DNA from: Polyangiaceae bacterium
GTDB lineage: Bacteria; Myxococcota_A; Polyangia; Polyangiales; Polyangiaceae
Length of the DNA stretch: 64,000 nucleotides
Assembly: GCA_025936045.1 (NCBI GenBank)
Contig: JAICUB010000016.1
Span: forward strand, 62,001 to 126,000
Direction: 5' to 3'
The translations under genes were made by a program, and so were the position numbers. The notes under the pieces are model-generated. The model was given only the letters and a program-made list of their open reading frames with translations, was not told the origin of the DNA and made no database searches. Below are positions 7,558 to 14,638 of this stretch, one piece after another (position 1 is the stretch's first letter; each line of letters begins with the position of its first letter).

Positions 7558-8663
7558 AGCGCGACCTCCGGGCGGTGCGCCGACACTTCATGGACGAGCA
7601 ACTCAGCCCAATCTTTCTTGCCGAATTTCGGTCGCAGCCGTCGAACGCTGGACGCTCCGCCCGCGAACACATCCGCGGCGATCCGCTCGGCAGCGCGGTC
7701 TCCCGCATCGTCGCGGTCAAGCGCGAGCCAGACGTCGCGCCCCTGGCAGTATTTGGCCCATTCGGGGCGCCATCCGTCCGTGCCCGGCAGGCCGAGCGGC
7801 AGCAGGTGGGAGCGGTCGCGATGATCGAGCACGCGCAGCGCGAGCACGTCGAGCGCACCCTCACACCATGTGATCGCCCGGGTAGTATCGTTCGCGCGAA
7901 GTTGCTCGGCGCCGAACGGGAGCGATGGGCGCATGCCCGGCGGGAAGACGTATTTGCTCGCGCGCTGCCCGTCGAGCCGGCGGCGCTGCAGGACTTGGAT
8001 CGAACCGTCGAGCCCGCGCCACGGGATCACGAGCCGATTCTCGGCGAACGAGAAAGCGGTCAGGTCAGACCTGCCGGCGCCGTCGCGCCCGACAAGGCCG
8101 GCGCAAGCTAGCGTCTCAGGCTCGAACGTCGCACAGAGTCGCGCGACAAGTGCCCGTTGTTCATGTCGCGGCGGGAGCACCGATAGTCCAGCGTGCGACC
8201 CCGAGACCACGAGCACGCGGTCTTCGAAGTAGCGGACGCCGTCTGGCTCGGCCGTCCATGGGGTCAGCTCATGCAGCCGTGTCGCGATCGCGTTGTATTC
8301 GGTCGCGCTGATTCGCGGTGCGACCGGCTCGCGGCGAGCCTCGATCCGCATGCCCGCGAGCTCCGCCGCCTCTTCGAGAACGCGATCAAACTGAGTCCTG
8401 ATGTCGAACCCGCGGACGCCGGCGATCAACGTCAGCGCGTCGCCGGACGCATCGCAGCCGAAGCAGTGGACGCGAATCGTCCCGTCTTCACCGAGCATGA
8501 CCGAGCACGACGGGGTCTTCTCCTTGTGAAAGGGACAGAGGACCACGAGCCCGCCGCGCTGGCGCTTCGCGCCCTTAGCGAGCCCCAGGGCTTCCGCGAG
8601 CGCGTGCGGGTTGCTCAGAGCCCGGCGGATTTCGCGCGCCCAGGTCAAAACGCCTCGTCCCAT
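7554..8663 (-). CDS. phage DNA primase (CHC2 zinc finger plus Toprim)
   Basis: The protein is 369 aa. A CHC2 zinc-binding domain lies at about residues 40-75 (CPFHKEKTPSC and HCFGCDASGD give Cys, His, Cys, Cys ligands). It is followed by a catalytic core with EGALDVLAL (Toprim Glu) near 270 and LALDRDDAGDRAAERI (DxD) near 320. It makes RNA primers for replication of the element. It overlaps the next upstream gene by 19 bases and the helicase by an ATGA. It lacks the C-terminal helicase-interaction domain of cellular DnaG, which fits the separate RepA gene. Confidence 0.85.
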   Translation of the reverse strand: MGRGVLTWAREIRRALSNPHALAEALGLAKGAKRQRGGLVVLCPFHKEKTPSCSVMLGEDGTIRVHCFGCDASGDALTLIAGVRGFDIRTQFDRVLEEAAELAGMRIEARREPVAPRISATEYNAIATRLHELTPWTAEPDGVRYFEDRVLVVSGSHAGLSVLPPRHEQRALVARLCATFEPETLACAGLVGRDGAGRSDLTAFSFAENRLVIPWRGLDGSIQVLQRRRLDGQRASKYVFPPGMRPSLPFGAEQLRANDTTRAITWCEGALDVLALRVLDHRDRSHLLPLGLPGTDGWRPEWAKYCQGRDVWLALDRDDAGDRAAERIAADVFAGGASSVRRLRPKFGKKDWAELLVHEVSAHRPEVAL

Positions 8664-9013
8664 TCCGCGCGCTCGGACGCGCTCCGCTCGGATCCCGGCT
8701 GCGCTCCGCTCCCGCCCGGTGCCGGACGCGGACTCGAGCGCCGCGGACGCTCCTCTATAGGCCGTCGCTCGAGGTCTCGCGCCGACTGACTGCCGACCTT
8801 GCTGGATATCTTGTTGAGCGCCTCGACGACTGCCGCGATCTCACCGTCACGAATTGACGTGCCCTTTTTGGTGGGGTGCATTTGGCCATCGCTCCCGCGG
8901 AAATGCACGCGCACGTCGGTGAACGGTCGCCCCTCGTACATGCGTCGAGTCACGCGCAGGACGTCGCCTTCGCCTCGAGGGAGCTCGAGCACGATGTAGT
9001 CCCCGCCGCTCAT
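8645..9013 (-). CDS. PC4/YdbC-like single-stranded-DNA-binding protein (122 aa)
   Basis: The start is ATG 9013, in ATGA overlap with the 58-aa zinc protein. Residues about 1-60 read as the PC4 beta-beta-beta-beta-alpha fold, with FTDVRVHFRGSDGQMHPTKK then GTSIRDGEIAAVVEALNKI; the PTKKG turn is the hallmark of bacterial PC4-like domains. The last 60 residues are low-complexity, Arg/Ser/Glu-rich. These proteins bind single-stranded or melted DNA, so it may act as an SSB-like or transcription cofactor for the neighbouring primase and helicase. Confidence 0.65.
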   Translation of the reverse strand: MSGGDYIVLELPRGEGDVLRVTRRMYEGRPFTDVRVHFRGSDGQMHPTKKGTSIRDGEIAAVVEALNKISSKVGSQSARDLERRPIEERPRRSSPRPAPGGSGAQPGSERSASERAEWDEAF

Positions 9014-9186
9014 CGGGCCGTCCTCCGCGTCTCGATCTCGCGCCGAGTCAGCCGCATTTCCCGCCCGAGCTCGCGCTCTTCGTCCGTGAGCTCGCCACGC
9101 GGGCACGTGCATCCCGAGTACGCGCGCCCCCCGCACGTTTCGCACGGCGGGTCGACGTCATGCTCGTGATCAGCGACGCTGGTCAT
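9010..9186 (-). CDS. 58-aa protein with a Cys cluster (zinc-ribbon-like)
   Basis: This short frame (ATG 9186 to TGA 9010) encodes a protein with CETCGGRAYSGCTC, a C-x2-C...C-x-C cluster that could bind zinc, followed by a charged helix (ELTDEERELGREMRLTRRE). Both ends show ATGA overlaps with neighbouring genes, which strongly supports translation. Function is unknown; small zinc-ribbon proteins in replication blocks are often DNA-binding accessory proteins. Confidence 0.5.
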   Translation of the reverse strand: MTSVADHEHDVDPPCETCGGRAYSGCTCPRGELTDEERELGREMRLTRREIETRRTAR

Positions 9187-9665
9187 TGGGCTCCTCCAGC
9201 GCCTGCCGGCCGTGACCCCTCGCGCCGCTTGCGCAACCAGCCGACCACCTCGCCGAGCTCGAATCGCGGCGCATCGCCGACCCGCAGCTCGGGCGCGCCC
9301 TCGGCGCGCAGTCGGTCGACCGTATCCACTCCTACGCCGAGCGCCGCAGCCAGCCCTCGCCGGTCGAGCAGCGCCGGAGCGGTCGGGCGGCCTGCCGCGC
9401 CCTCGACCAGCTCGGCTAGGCTGCTCCCGAGCCGTTCGGCGAGGGCGTCGGCGAGGGCGTCGGCGAGACCGTCGAGGGCGCCGGGGGCTCCGGTAGCCCG
9501 AGCTCCCGGGCGGCCGCCACCACCCGCAAGCGCGAGTACTCTCTCCCGCGGCCTCGGTAGACCTGCGCGACCGTCCGCTCGCAGACGATTGCCTTTGCCG
9601 CGATCCGCACCCGGTCGTGATTGTTGATCATCGTCGTTACGCTCCTGTGCACCTATGTTCCGCAC
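9183..9665 (-). CDS. HTH_17/excisionase-type DNA-binding protein, start unclear
   Basis: The C-terminal 55 residues (LLDRRGLAAALGVGVDTVDR, then APRFELGEVVGWLRKRR) are a clear MerR-like/excisionase helix-turn-helix with a short wing. The only conventional start in frame is ATG 9665, but the first part of that reading is antiparallel in quality to a better gene (9416-9631) in another frame. No ATG, GTG or TTG lies between 9662 and the HTH domain. The domain is probably either translated by a -1 frameshift from the upstream gene inside the 9418-9473 overlap or started at a rare codon. The stop overlaps the 58-aa gene (ATGA). Confidence 0.5.
   Translation of the reverse strand: MRNIGAQERNDDDQQSRPGADRGKGNRLRADGRAGLPRPRERVLALAGGGGRPGARATGAPGALDGLADALADALAERLGSSLAELVEGAAGRPTAPALLDRRGLAAALGVGVDTVDRLRAEGAPELRVGDAPRFELGEVVGWLRKRREGSRPAGAGGAQ
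9416..9631 (-). CDS. small HTH regulator (71 aa), possibly first half of a frameshifted protein
   Basis: ATG 9631 is preceded by AGGAG at a 10-base spacing. Residues about 5-45 (RVRIAAKAIVCERTVAQVYR and SRLRVVAAARELGLPEPP) look like a LacI/Cro-type helix-turn-helix. The tail is a Pro/Thr/Ser repeat (SPTPSPTPSP) encoded by 12-bp tandem repeats at 9438-9473, which in the -1 frame read LADALADALAER and lead into the HTH_17 domain. It is the first gene after the dyad at 9694-9721, so it may be the regulator that binds it. Confidence 0.55.
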   Translation of the reverse strand: MINNHDRVRIAAKAIVCERTVAQVYRGRGREYSRLRVVAAARELGLPEPPAPSTVSPTPSPTPSPNGSGAA

Positions 9666-9693
9666 ATAGGTAGAGCGTCATGAGGACTCGCCT

Positions 9694-9721
9694 CGTGTGA
9701 CACGACCCCCACCGTCACACG
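9694..9721. promoter_or_regulatory. 28-bp dyad (CGTGTGAC-N12-GTCACACG), copy 2
   Basis: The arms and the 12-base spacer length are identical to the copy at 5956-5983. It overlaps the stop codon of the 316-aa gene (9715-9717) and lies 62 bases upstream of the HTH gene starting at 9631. It is likely an operator for the replication block, though a bidirectional hairpin is also possible. Confidence 0.6.
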
Positions 9722-10665
9722 GACTTCGGCTTCTTCTTCCGCGCCCGGCTCGCGCGAGCCCGCTCGCTTTGGTTCAGAGCTGCCACGGCTTGCGGCGGCG
9801 CTCCGAGCACGCGGTAGACGGCGCGGGCGACATCGATCTGCGCCGCAGCCAAATCCGCATCGCCAATCGCCTTACTCACCGCCTCGATTGCGCGGCTCTC
9901 GCCGGGCCACGGTTCTCCGAGCGGCGGGATTCCGACCGGGCCGAGCAGGTCGGGGGACGAACGCAGCATATTGAGGGCCCCTACAATGTCCCCGCTCGTT
10001 CGCGCATAGTTGACCGCGAAGATGAACCTTCTTGTCTGCTCGGCCTTCCTTTCGGGGCCGCGGTGCGGCCCGAGATGCCGCCTCGCGACGCGCTCAAGCT
10101 CCGCATCGACCTCGGCGTCACCATCGCCGAGCGCCGTCAGTACAGCGGCGATTGCTCGGACTCGGCGATTTGCACGGCCGTTGCGCTTGGAGGAGAGGCG
10201 AGCCCGCGTGCCAAGTGCCATCACTCCCCCGATGATGTTTTCGGGTTCGAACTCTGCGGCTTCTACCTGCCGGAGGTCCTTGATCTCCAGGCTCAGGGTT
10301 CGGGTCTCGGGTGGCTCAAGAGAGCGCACCAAATTTTGTAAGCGCTCTTTCGCGCCTTCCGGCGCATCTTCGTCGATGCTGGCGGTAGTCACCTCGACGC
10401 CGGGGAGCTTGCGAGCGAGCGCCTCCTTACGCCGTTTGCTTGTGCGCACCGCGTCGCGGGCTGGCGTCACGACCGCCAGGGCCGCACGACTTCGGAGCTC
10501 TTTCTCCGTTTCGTTGGCAATCGCTGGGAGCGTCATCAGCGCGTCCTGGATCCAGTCGTCGTGATCCGCGCTGCGTTTCGCGTACTCCTTCCGGAGCTTC
10601 GCCCGCATCGCCTCGCGCGCGACGTTGAACTGCTTTCTCGTTAGAGCTATTTTGGCGGCGGTCAT
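9715..10665 (-). CDS. 316-aa phage protein with a faint sigma-factor-like pattern
   Basis: ATG 10665 starts a mostly helical, basic protein, the rightmost gene of the element. Residues about 30-75 (DHDDWIQDALMTLPAIANET, then RSRAALAVVTPARDAVRTSK) have the rhythm of sigma-70 region 2, where an acidic/Gln helix precedes the core helix. The C-terminus is very basic (RARKKKPKSV). I cannot identify a region 4 with confidence. It may be a phage sigma-like or anti-termination factor, or an unrelated DNA-binding protein. Confidence 0.35.
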   Translation of the reverse strand: MTAAKIALTRKQFNVAREAMRAKLRKEYAKRSADHDDWIQDALMTLPAIANETEKELRSRAALAVVTPARDAVRTSKRRKEALARKLPGVEVTTASIDEDAPEGAKERLQNLVRSLEPPETRTLSLEIKDLRQVEAAEFEPENIIGGVMALGTRARLSSKRNGRANRRVRAIAAVLTALGDGDAEVDAELERVARRHLGPHRGPERKAEQTRRFIFAVNYARTSGDIVGALNMLRSSPDLLGPVGIPPLGEPWPGESRAIEAVSKAIGDADLAAAQIDVARAVYRVLGAPPQAVAALNQSERARASRARKKKPKSV

Positions 10666-10941
10666 GATGGTGACCCATGACGCCCGGCCGTTTGCAGCGG
10701 CGCGGGCGTTTCTACATGGAGCGTCTCACGTCCCCCTGGCGCTGCCCACCCCCGCCGCGAGCTCGTCGGCGAGGGTCCGGAGGTACGCGCCGAGCGCGGC
10801 GTCAGAGGCTTCGGCGCGTCCGAGGAGTTTTGGCATGGGTTTTTGGCATGGGTCTCGTGGATCCGATGTTTTGGCCACCGGCGGCGCTAGGGGGGGCGGC
10901 GCCGATCCGCGCAAATCCGCAGGGATCCGCGCGCCCGGAGC

Positions 10942-10985
10942 GCTTTGGGTGCCGGCTGTTGCAGGTTCAAATCCTGCCACCCCGA
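10942..10985 (+). other. attachment site: displaced 3' half of tRNA-Pro(UGG)
   Basis: These 44 bases are exactly tRNA positions 30-73. They comprise anticodon loop TTTGGGT with anticodon TGG, the 3' anticodon strand GCCGG, variable loop CTGTT, T stem GCAGG/CCTGC around loop TTCAAAT, acceptor strand CACCCCG and discriminator A. G72-A73 is the bacterial tRNA-Pro identity pair. The 5' half is absent upstream: no CGGGGTG and no CCGGC stem. This is what tyrosine-recombinase integration leaves at the far end of an element, so the element lies to the left and the intact tRNA-Pro should be beyond position 1. Confidence 0.75.
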
Positions 10986-11040
10986 CTAACTCATCGAAAC
11001 CTCCTTGTGAAAACGGGAGCTTAGCAGAACGACGAGATTG

Positions 11041-11061
11041 TCGTTTCCACGCTATTGCCAA
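11041..11061. repeat. direct repeat X, left copy
   Basis: This 21-bp sequence starts TCGTTTCCACGCTATT and recurs with one mismatch (20/21) at 16315-16335. Left of it, 10986-11040 holds no recognisable gene. The copy lies 55 bases after the tRNA-Pro core. Confidence 0.55.
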
Positions 11062-11232
11062 GTCCGCGAACAACTCGAGCTCCCCGCGCGGCTGCAAGGG
11101 TGATCCGCACAGCCGAATTCGGCTGCGATCGTTCGCACTCGCGGCCGTGTCAAATCAAATAGGATTTGAACCGTTCCGGGTCCCAACTCGGCGCCCACCT
11201 GCGTACGGCGCTTGATCGATACGCGCGGCCGG

Positions 11233-11589
11233 CTACGCCCGTCGAACACGCAGCCGTGCCGGCGTCCCAACGACCAGGCACCCAACCCAGTCGGCTGGGT
11301 CATATCGTTCGAACCAGCCCAGAACGTACTCCGCGGCGCGATACTGTTCCGTGTCTGGCAAGCGCGCGACGAGGACGCCCGCGTGAGTGCCTGGCGGGTA
11401 CAGTCGGGCGTCGCCGAAATCGCCGTCGAGAGTAACGAGAAAGCGCTTGTCGGCCTGAGCGGCGGCCCAGACGTCGCCGTCAGGTTTGCCGGTTAGCTCC
11501 TCGTCGCGAACAGTGTCGGCATCGTGCCCAAGTTCGGCAAGGCCCGCCTTCAACCTCAACGACAGATTTTCGTCGAGCTTGATCCTCAT
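11233..11589 (-). CDS. DUF5615 PIN-like toxin
   Basis: The 118-aa protein begins MRIKLDENLSLRLKAGLAEL, the conserved DEN(L) strand-helix of DUF5615 (Mut7-C/PIN-like) proteins. It continues with VRDEELTGKPDGDVWAAAQ and FLVTLDGDFGD, which supply the further acidic residues of a PIN-type RNase site. ATG 11589 overlaps the stop of the DUF433 gene (ATGA), the standard antitoxin-first order. It is probably an RNase toxin neutralised by its partner. Such pairs are common on islands and chromosomes alike. Confidence 0.8.
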   Translation of the reverse strand: MRIKLDENLSLRLKAGLAELGHDADTVRDEELTGKPDGDVWAAAQADKRFLVTLDGDFGDARLYPPGTHAGVLVARLPDTEQYRAAEYVLGWFERYDPADWVGCLVVGTPARLRVRRA

Positions 11590-11834
11590 CGACCGGCGCC
11601 GGCCGCGCGCGGTGACGGCGCAGGGAGGTCGTCCGCCGCAGCCTGTGCCGCGAAGGCGATCACGGCGCGCACGTCGTCTTCAGAGAGGCTCGGGAACTGG
11701 TCGACAATCGTCTCGATGCGATCACCATGCGCAAGGTGCGAGAGCACGACGCTCACCAGCACGCGGGTGCCCTTGAGGGTCGGCTTCCCGTGACAGATCG
11801 CGGGATCCGAGACGATTCGCTCGCGCCAGTCCAT
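11586..11834 (-). CDS. DUF433 antitoxin
   Basis: ATG 11834 gives an 82-aa protein with IVSDPAICHGKPTLKGTRV, the diagnostic DUF433 sequence, and SLSEDDVRAVIAFAAQAA, the second conserved helix. DUF433 proteins have a winged-helix fold and act as antitoxin and autorepressor for the adjacent DUF5615 toxin. No promoter is certain upstream. The 0.5-kb gap 11835-12381 contains only the ATPase remnant described separately. Confidence 0.8.
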   Translation of the reverse strand: MDWRERIVSDPAICHGKPTLKGTRVLVSVVLSHLAHGDRIETIVDQFPSLSEDDVRAVIAFAAQAAADDLPAPSPRAAGAGR

Positions 11835-12248
11835 GACGGACAACTTAGCACGAGGACCGATGGTCGACGCATCCGCGCCGACGATAGTGCTGGCCGCCGG
11901 CAGACGTCCGGCGGTCCGACCCTCCCCGGGCTTTCCTGAGATGAAGGTCTGCAGACGGCGTTTCGGACCGGAGTTCGATGCGCTGACCGTTTGCCATGTG
12001 ACGTACGCGCAATCACCTCGCCGCGTCGCTCGGGCCCCTACGCCGGCAAGGTGTCGCGCAGCGCTCCGTTGTACACGTCGTCGCCGCGCTCTTGCCGCGG
12101 CGGGTGTACGACGAGCTGTCATCGTGCCATCCGAGATTTGCGGCTGTTCACAAATGATAGAGGATTGATGGCGCCGGATGATAGCCTTCCGCAACCGGAT
12201 GGTCTTGCGTAGGAAGAGGAAACGGGCGGCATCAGGCAACCTGCCAGC

Positions 12249-12350
12249 GGCACGTACCTGAAATCGCTAGAAGTCAAGAACGTGCGCTGCTTCGCCGCGC
12301 CTCACAAGCTTTCCCTGGTGGGAGAGGACAGCGAGCCAGCACGGTGGACT
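12249..12350 (+). pseudogene. N-terminal remnant of an OLD/RecF-type AAA ATPase
   Basis: One frame reads YLKSLEVKNVRCFAAPHKLS followed by LVGEDSEPARWT, the typical first 30 residues of OLD/RecF/SMC-like ATPases (I-x-N-x-R-C-F, then a strand leading to the Walker A). The expected Walker A never comes: after 12350 the frame turns to low-quality sequence and stops at 12542. There is no ATG before it either. This is a fragment of a gene class frequent in phage-defence loci, now decayed or cut by rearrangement. Confidence 0.5.
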
Positions 12351-12381
12351 GCGGACGCAAGACAGACCAGCCGGAATTCTC

Positions 12382-13278
12382 ATGGAAGCGTCGGTAGTTG
12401 TTCACGGTTCACGTTGGCAACGGATGCTCTATGTCGTCAGAGATCACGACAGGATGCTGAGCTGGGGCGCTCGCGGATCTCCCGTCGGCGGAGGATGGTC
12501 TCCAACCCAACGAACGGCAAAGCAACACGCAGCGGCCACTGAGATAAGTCCCGCCGGCACGTTCGCTGTCAGCCCGTATGCGCCCGGGGAGTTTCATCCG
12601 CGGATCTGGCGACCGGTACACGCCCGCCGGACGCCGCCAGTGTCGCTCGATTCCTTGCATGCGACCCTGCAAGCGCTGACGAACCTTCTCACGTACTTCG
12701 CTGAGCTTCGCGGGCACGTGGAGGTGCACCGACGGAACAACGCGGCCTTCGGACATCGGCTGCGCGAGCTACTCTTCCTGAGCTGCACGGAAGTCGAAGC
12801 CGCGTGCAGGGGAATACTGAAGGCGAACAACTACGCGAAGCGGGGCAACTGGACGATGGCGGATTACCGGAAGCTCGCCCGACCGATGCGTCTAGCCGAA
12901 TGGGAAATAGCACTCACCCGGCACCCCGCCTATCCGCCGGTGCGACCTTTTCGGTCATGGCGCGGCACTGGGTCTCTGGGCTGGTACCAGGCCTACAACG
13001 CCGTAAAACATGATCGCGAAGGAGAGCTCCGACTCGCTAACCTCGGCAACGTTGTCGCCGCGCTTGCTGGAGCAGTCGTGCTTGCCATCGCGCAATTCGG
13101 ACCGGAAGCATTGGACTACGCATTGGCGTGGGGAAACCGCAGCTGGGTGTCGACCGAGCCGCACTTCCGCACGTTTGAGGTGAGGCGCTGGCCGCTCTGG
13201 TCCCCTCGGCAGCTATACATCCCGCCGCTTGGCAAGAAGGACGACTGGACCGCCTCGTCCCTTGATCGGTTTCTGTGA
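12382..13278 (+). CDS. uncharacterised helical protein on the island (298 aa)
   Basis: The frame is open from ATG 12382, but the first 60 residues look less conserved than the rest, so the true start may be further in. Residues about 90-230 are helical: LHATLQALTNLLTYFAELRG, FGHRLRELLFLSCTEVEAAC, then WYQAYNAVKHDREGELRLAN. The AYNAVKH segment, with polar residues in a long helix pair, recalls HEPN-like or abortive-infection proteins in which N-x-(V/x)-x-H ends a helix. I do not see a certain R-x4-6-H motif. It is the only rightward gene on the island. Confidence 0.5.
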   Translation: MEASVVVHGSRWQRMLYVVRDHDRMLSWGARGSPVGGGWSPTQRTAKQHAAATEISPAGTFAVSPYAPGEFHPRIWRPVHARRTPPVSLDSLHATLQALTNLLTYFAELRGHVEVHRRNNAAFGHRLRELLFLSCTEVEAACRGILKANNYAKRGNWTMADYRKLARPMRLAEWEIALTRHPAYPPVRPFRSWRGTGSLGWYQAYNAVKHDREGELRLANLGNVVAALAGAVVLAIAQFGPEALDYALAWGNRSWVSTEPHFRTFEVRRWPLWSPRQLYIPPLGKKDDWTASSLDRFL

Positions 13279-13357
13279 GCAGCCGTGAGGGGGCGCGGGC
13301 AGTGGCGCTGTAGCCGGACCCTCACGCTTGCTGTCGGCGGCTCATTTGCGTCAGAGC

Positions 13358-14638
13358 TCACCAATAGATCGCCACAAATTCGCAATCGAGAAAGTGTTGC
13401 GCTTTGGGTTGAGCGCTCGTCGCCGCGCCCTCCGTTCGCACCACCGATACCTCTGCCTGAGCCTCAGCGCGAAGGCGCTCCAGCATTTCGTCGGATAGCT
13501 CCACGCCCGTGTTTGCCAGCAAGACATTCTGAAGTCGCCTCGTCTCGGAGCGCCAAGTATCAAAGTCAAACGGCTTGCTATTGAGTGAAGCCGTACTCGC
13601 TCGCGCAAGAGAAACCGCTTCCACCTGACAGGCTGTGCCAGCATGCGCAGCGACGCTCTCGATGAATCGATCGAGCAAGGGCGCGAGCGACGATGGCGCC
13701 ACCGCAGGCGTCGTGGCGCCGCGATTCAGCATTGCCTGCCAACTCTCCGCATTCATCTGTATCGAGAATCCAGGAATGATCTCTTCGAGCACATGACTCA
13801 ACTTGATTGGCGTCCAAGCATCACGAATCCCATCCTGAGCGATTCGCGCCAGGACTCGAAAACGTCCACGGGAAAACAGCACCCGTCGGATGTCCTTCCA
13901 AAACAAATCCTGCTCGGCAACACCAACGAGGAACAGTGAACCCACATTCTGCCCCTCCGCTACTTTCTCCCGAACGACCTGCAGGTTGTCACCCATGCCG
14001 GTGACAGCGTAGCCTAGCACACGGGCGCGAATCGGGACGAGCCCGCCTAGCACCGCCTGCAAAATTCCCTGAACCGCGCGACCCTGGGCGAACTGTGTGC
14101 GCATCGAGTTGCCGAACAACTCTGGGCTTTTCTCAAAGATCCCAACGAGTGAAGAAACGACGGTTGCCATCCGAAAAACAGGCTCAACATCGAGCTCTAC
14201 ATCAAGCTCAACAAGGCCCCCCCGAACCAGCTTTTCGGCACGCACACCAACAGGATTACCCGGGTCACCGCCGCAACGAAGCAGCAGGCCTTCTTGCTCA
14301 AGTTCAAGCAGATCCTTGAAGGTCGTTTGGACGATCGACTTTTTCAGCACTTGGCTGCTCTGAGACGTGCCCGCTGAACGTTCCAGCGCCCCCTCTACAT
14401 CAAAAAGGGCGAGGTCTGCACCGACCTTACCCGCGGCCTTCGTCTCCCAGTTCCGCTCCTTGACATCTGTCTGCTCGCTCGCAATTGGGCCGAGCCGCGA
14501 AGCGAGAAGACTGTGGACGCTGGTACCATCCAAGTATACAAATTCGCGCAATTCCGTAGCGACCTTCGCCTCCTCAAGACGCTTCTTCCGCTTAGCAATC
14601 AACCGCCGGCGCTTTCGGTTGCGCCACCAATTAAACAT
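13358..14638 (-). CDS. DUF6414 family protein partnered with an AAA+ ATPase (426 aa)
   Basis: The start is ATG 14638, inside the last codons of the ATPase gene (8-base overlap, AGAAGG upstream). After a basic N-terminus (MFNWWRNRKRRR, possibly membrane- or nucleic-acid-facing), residues 31-50 read REFVYLDGTSVHSLLASRLG, the signature of DUF6414. The Ser/Gln segment SAGTSQSSQVLKKSIVQTTF is at 88-107, and hydrophobic strands (LVPIRARVLGYAVTG) are at 200-214. The family has no established function that I know. The C-terminal 130 residues (SKPFDFDTWRSETRRLQNVL) may be a separate helical domain. Codon use is less GC-rich than in flanking genes. Confidence 0.65.
   Translation of the reverse strand: MFNWWRNRKRRRLIAKRKKRLEEAKVATELREFVYLDGTSVHSLLASRLGPIASEQTDVKERNWETKAAGKVGADLALFDVEGALERSAGTSQSSQVLKKSIVQTTFKDLLELEQEGLLLRCGGDPGNPVGVRAEKLVRGGLVELDVELDVEPVFRMATVVSSLVGIFEKSPELFGNSMRTQFAQGRAVQGILQAVLGGLVPIRARVLGYAVTGMGDNLQVVREKVAEGQNVGSLFLVGVAEQDLFWKDIRRVLFSRGRFRVLARIAQDGIRDAWTPIKLSHVLEEIIPGFSIQMNAESWQAMLNRGATTPAVAPSSLAPLLDRFIESVAAHAGTACQVEAVSLARASTASLNSKPFDFDTWRSETRRLQNVLLANTGVELSDEMLERLRAEAQAEVSVVRTEGAATSAQPKAQHFLDCEFVAIYW

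Noticed and set aside
5930..7864. 644-codon leftward frame across the helicase gene
   Set aside because: It overlaps the RepA-type ATPase, which has clear motifs in another frame. The long frame is a product of high GC with few stops.
10900..10986. Complete tRNA-Pro gene
   Set aside because: Only positions 30-73 are present; the acceptor 5' strand CGGGGTG and the D-arm are missing upstream.
10726..11097. 123-aa leftward frame containing GVAGFEPATAG
   Set aside because: That phrase is the antisense translation of a tRNA T-arm (10961-10985), a well-known annotation artefact. The stretch is the attachment site.
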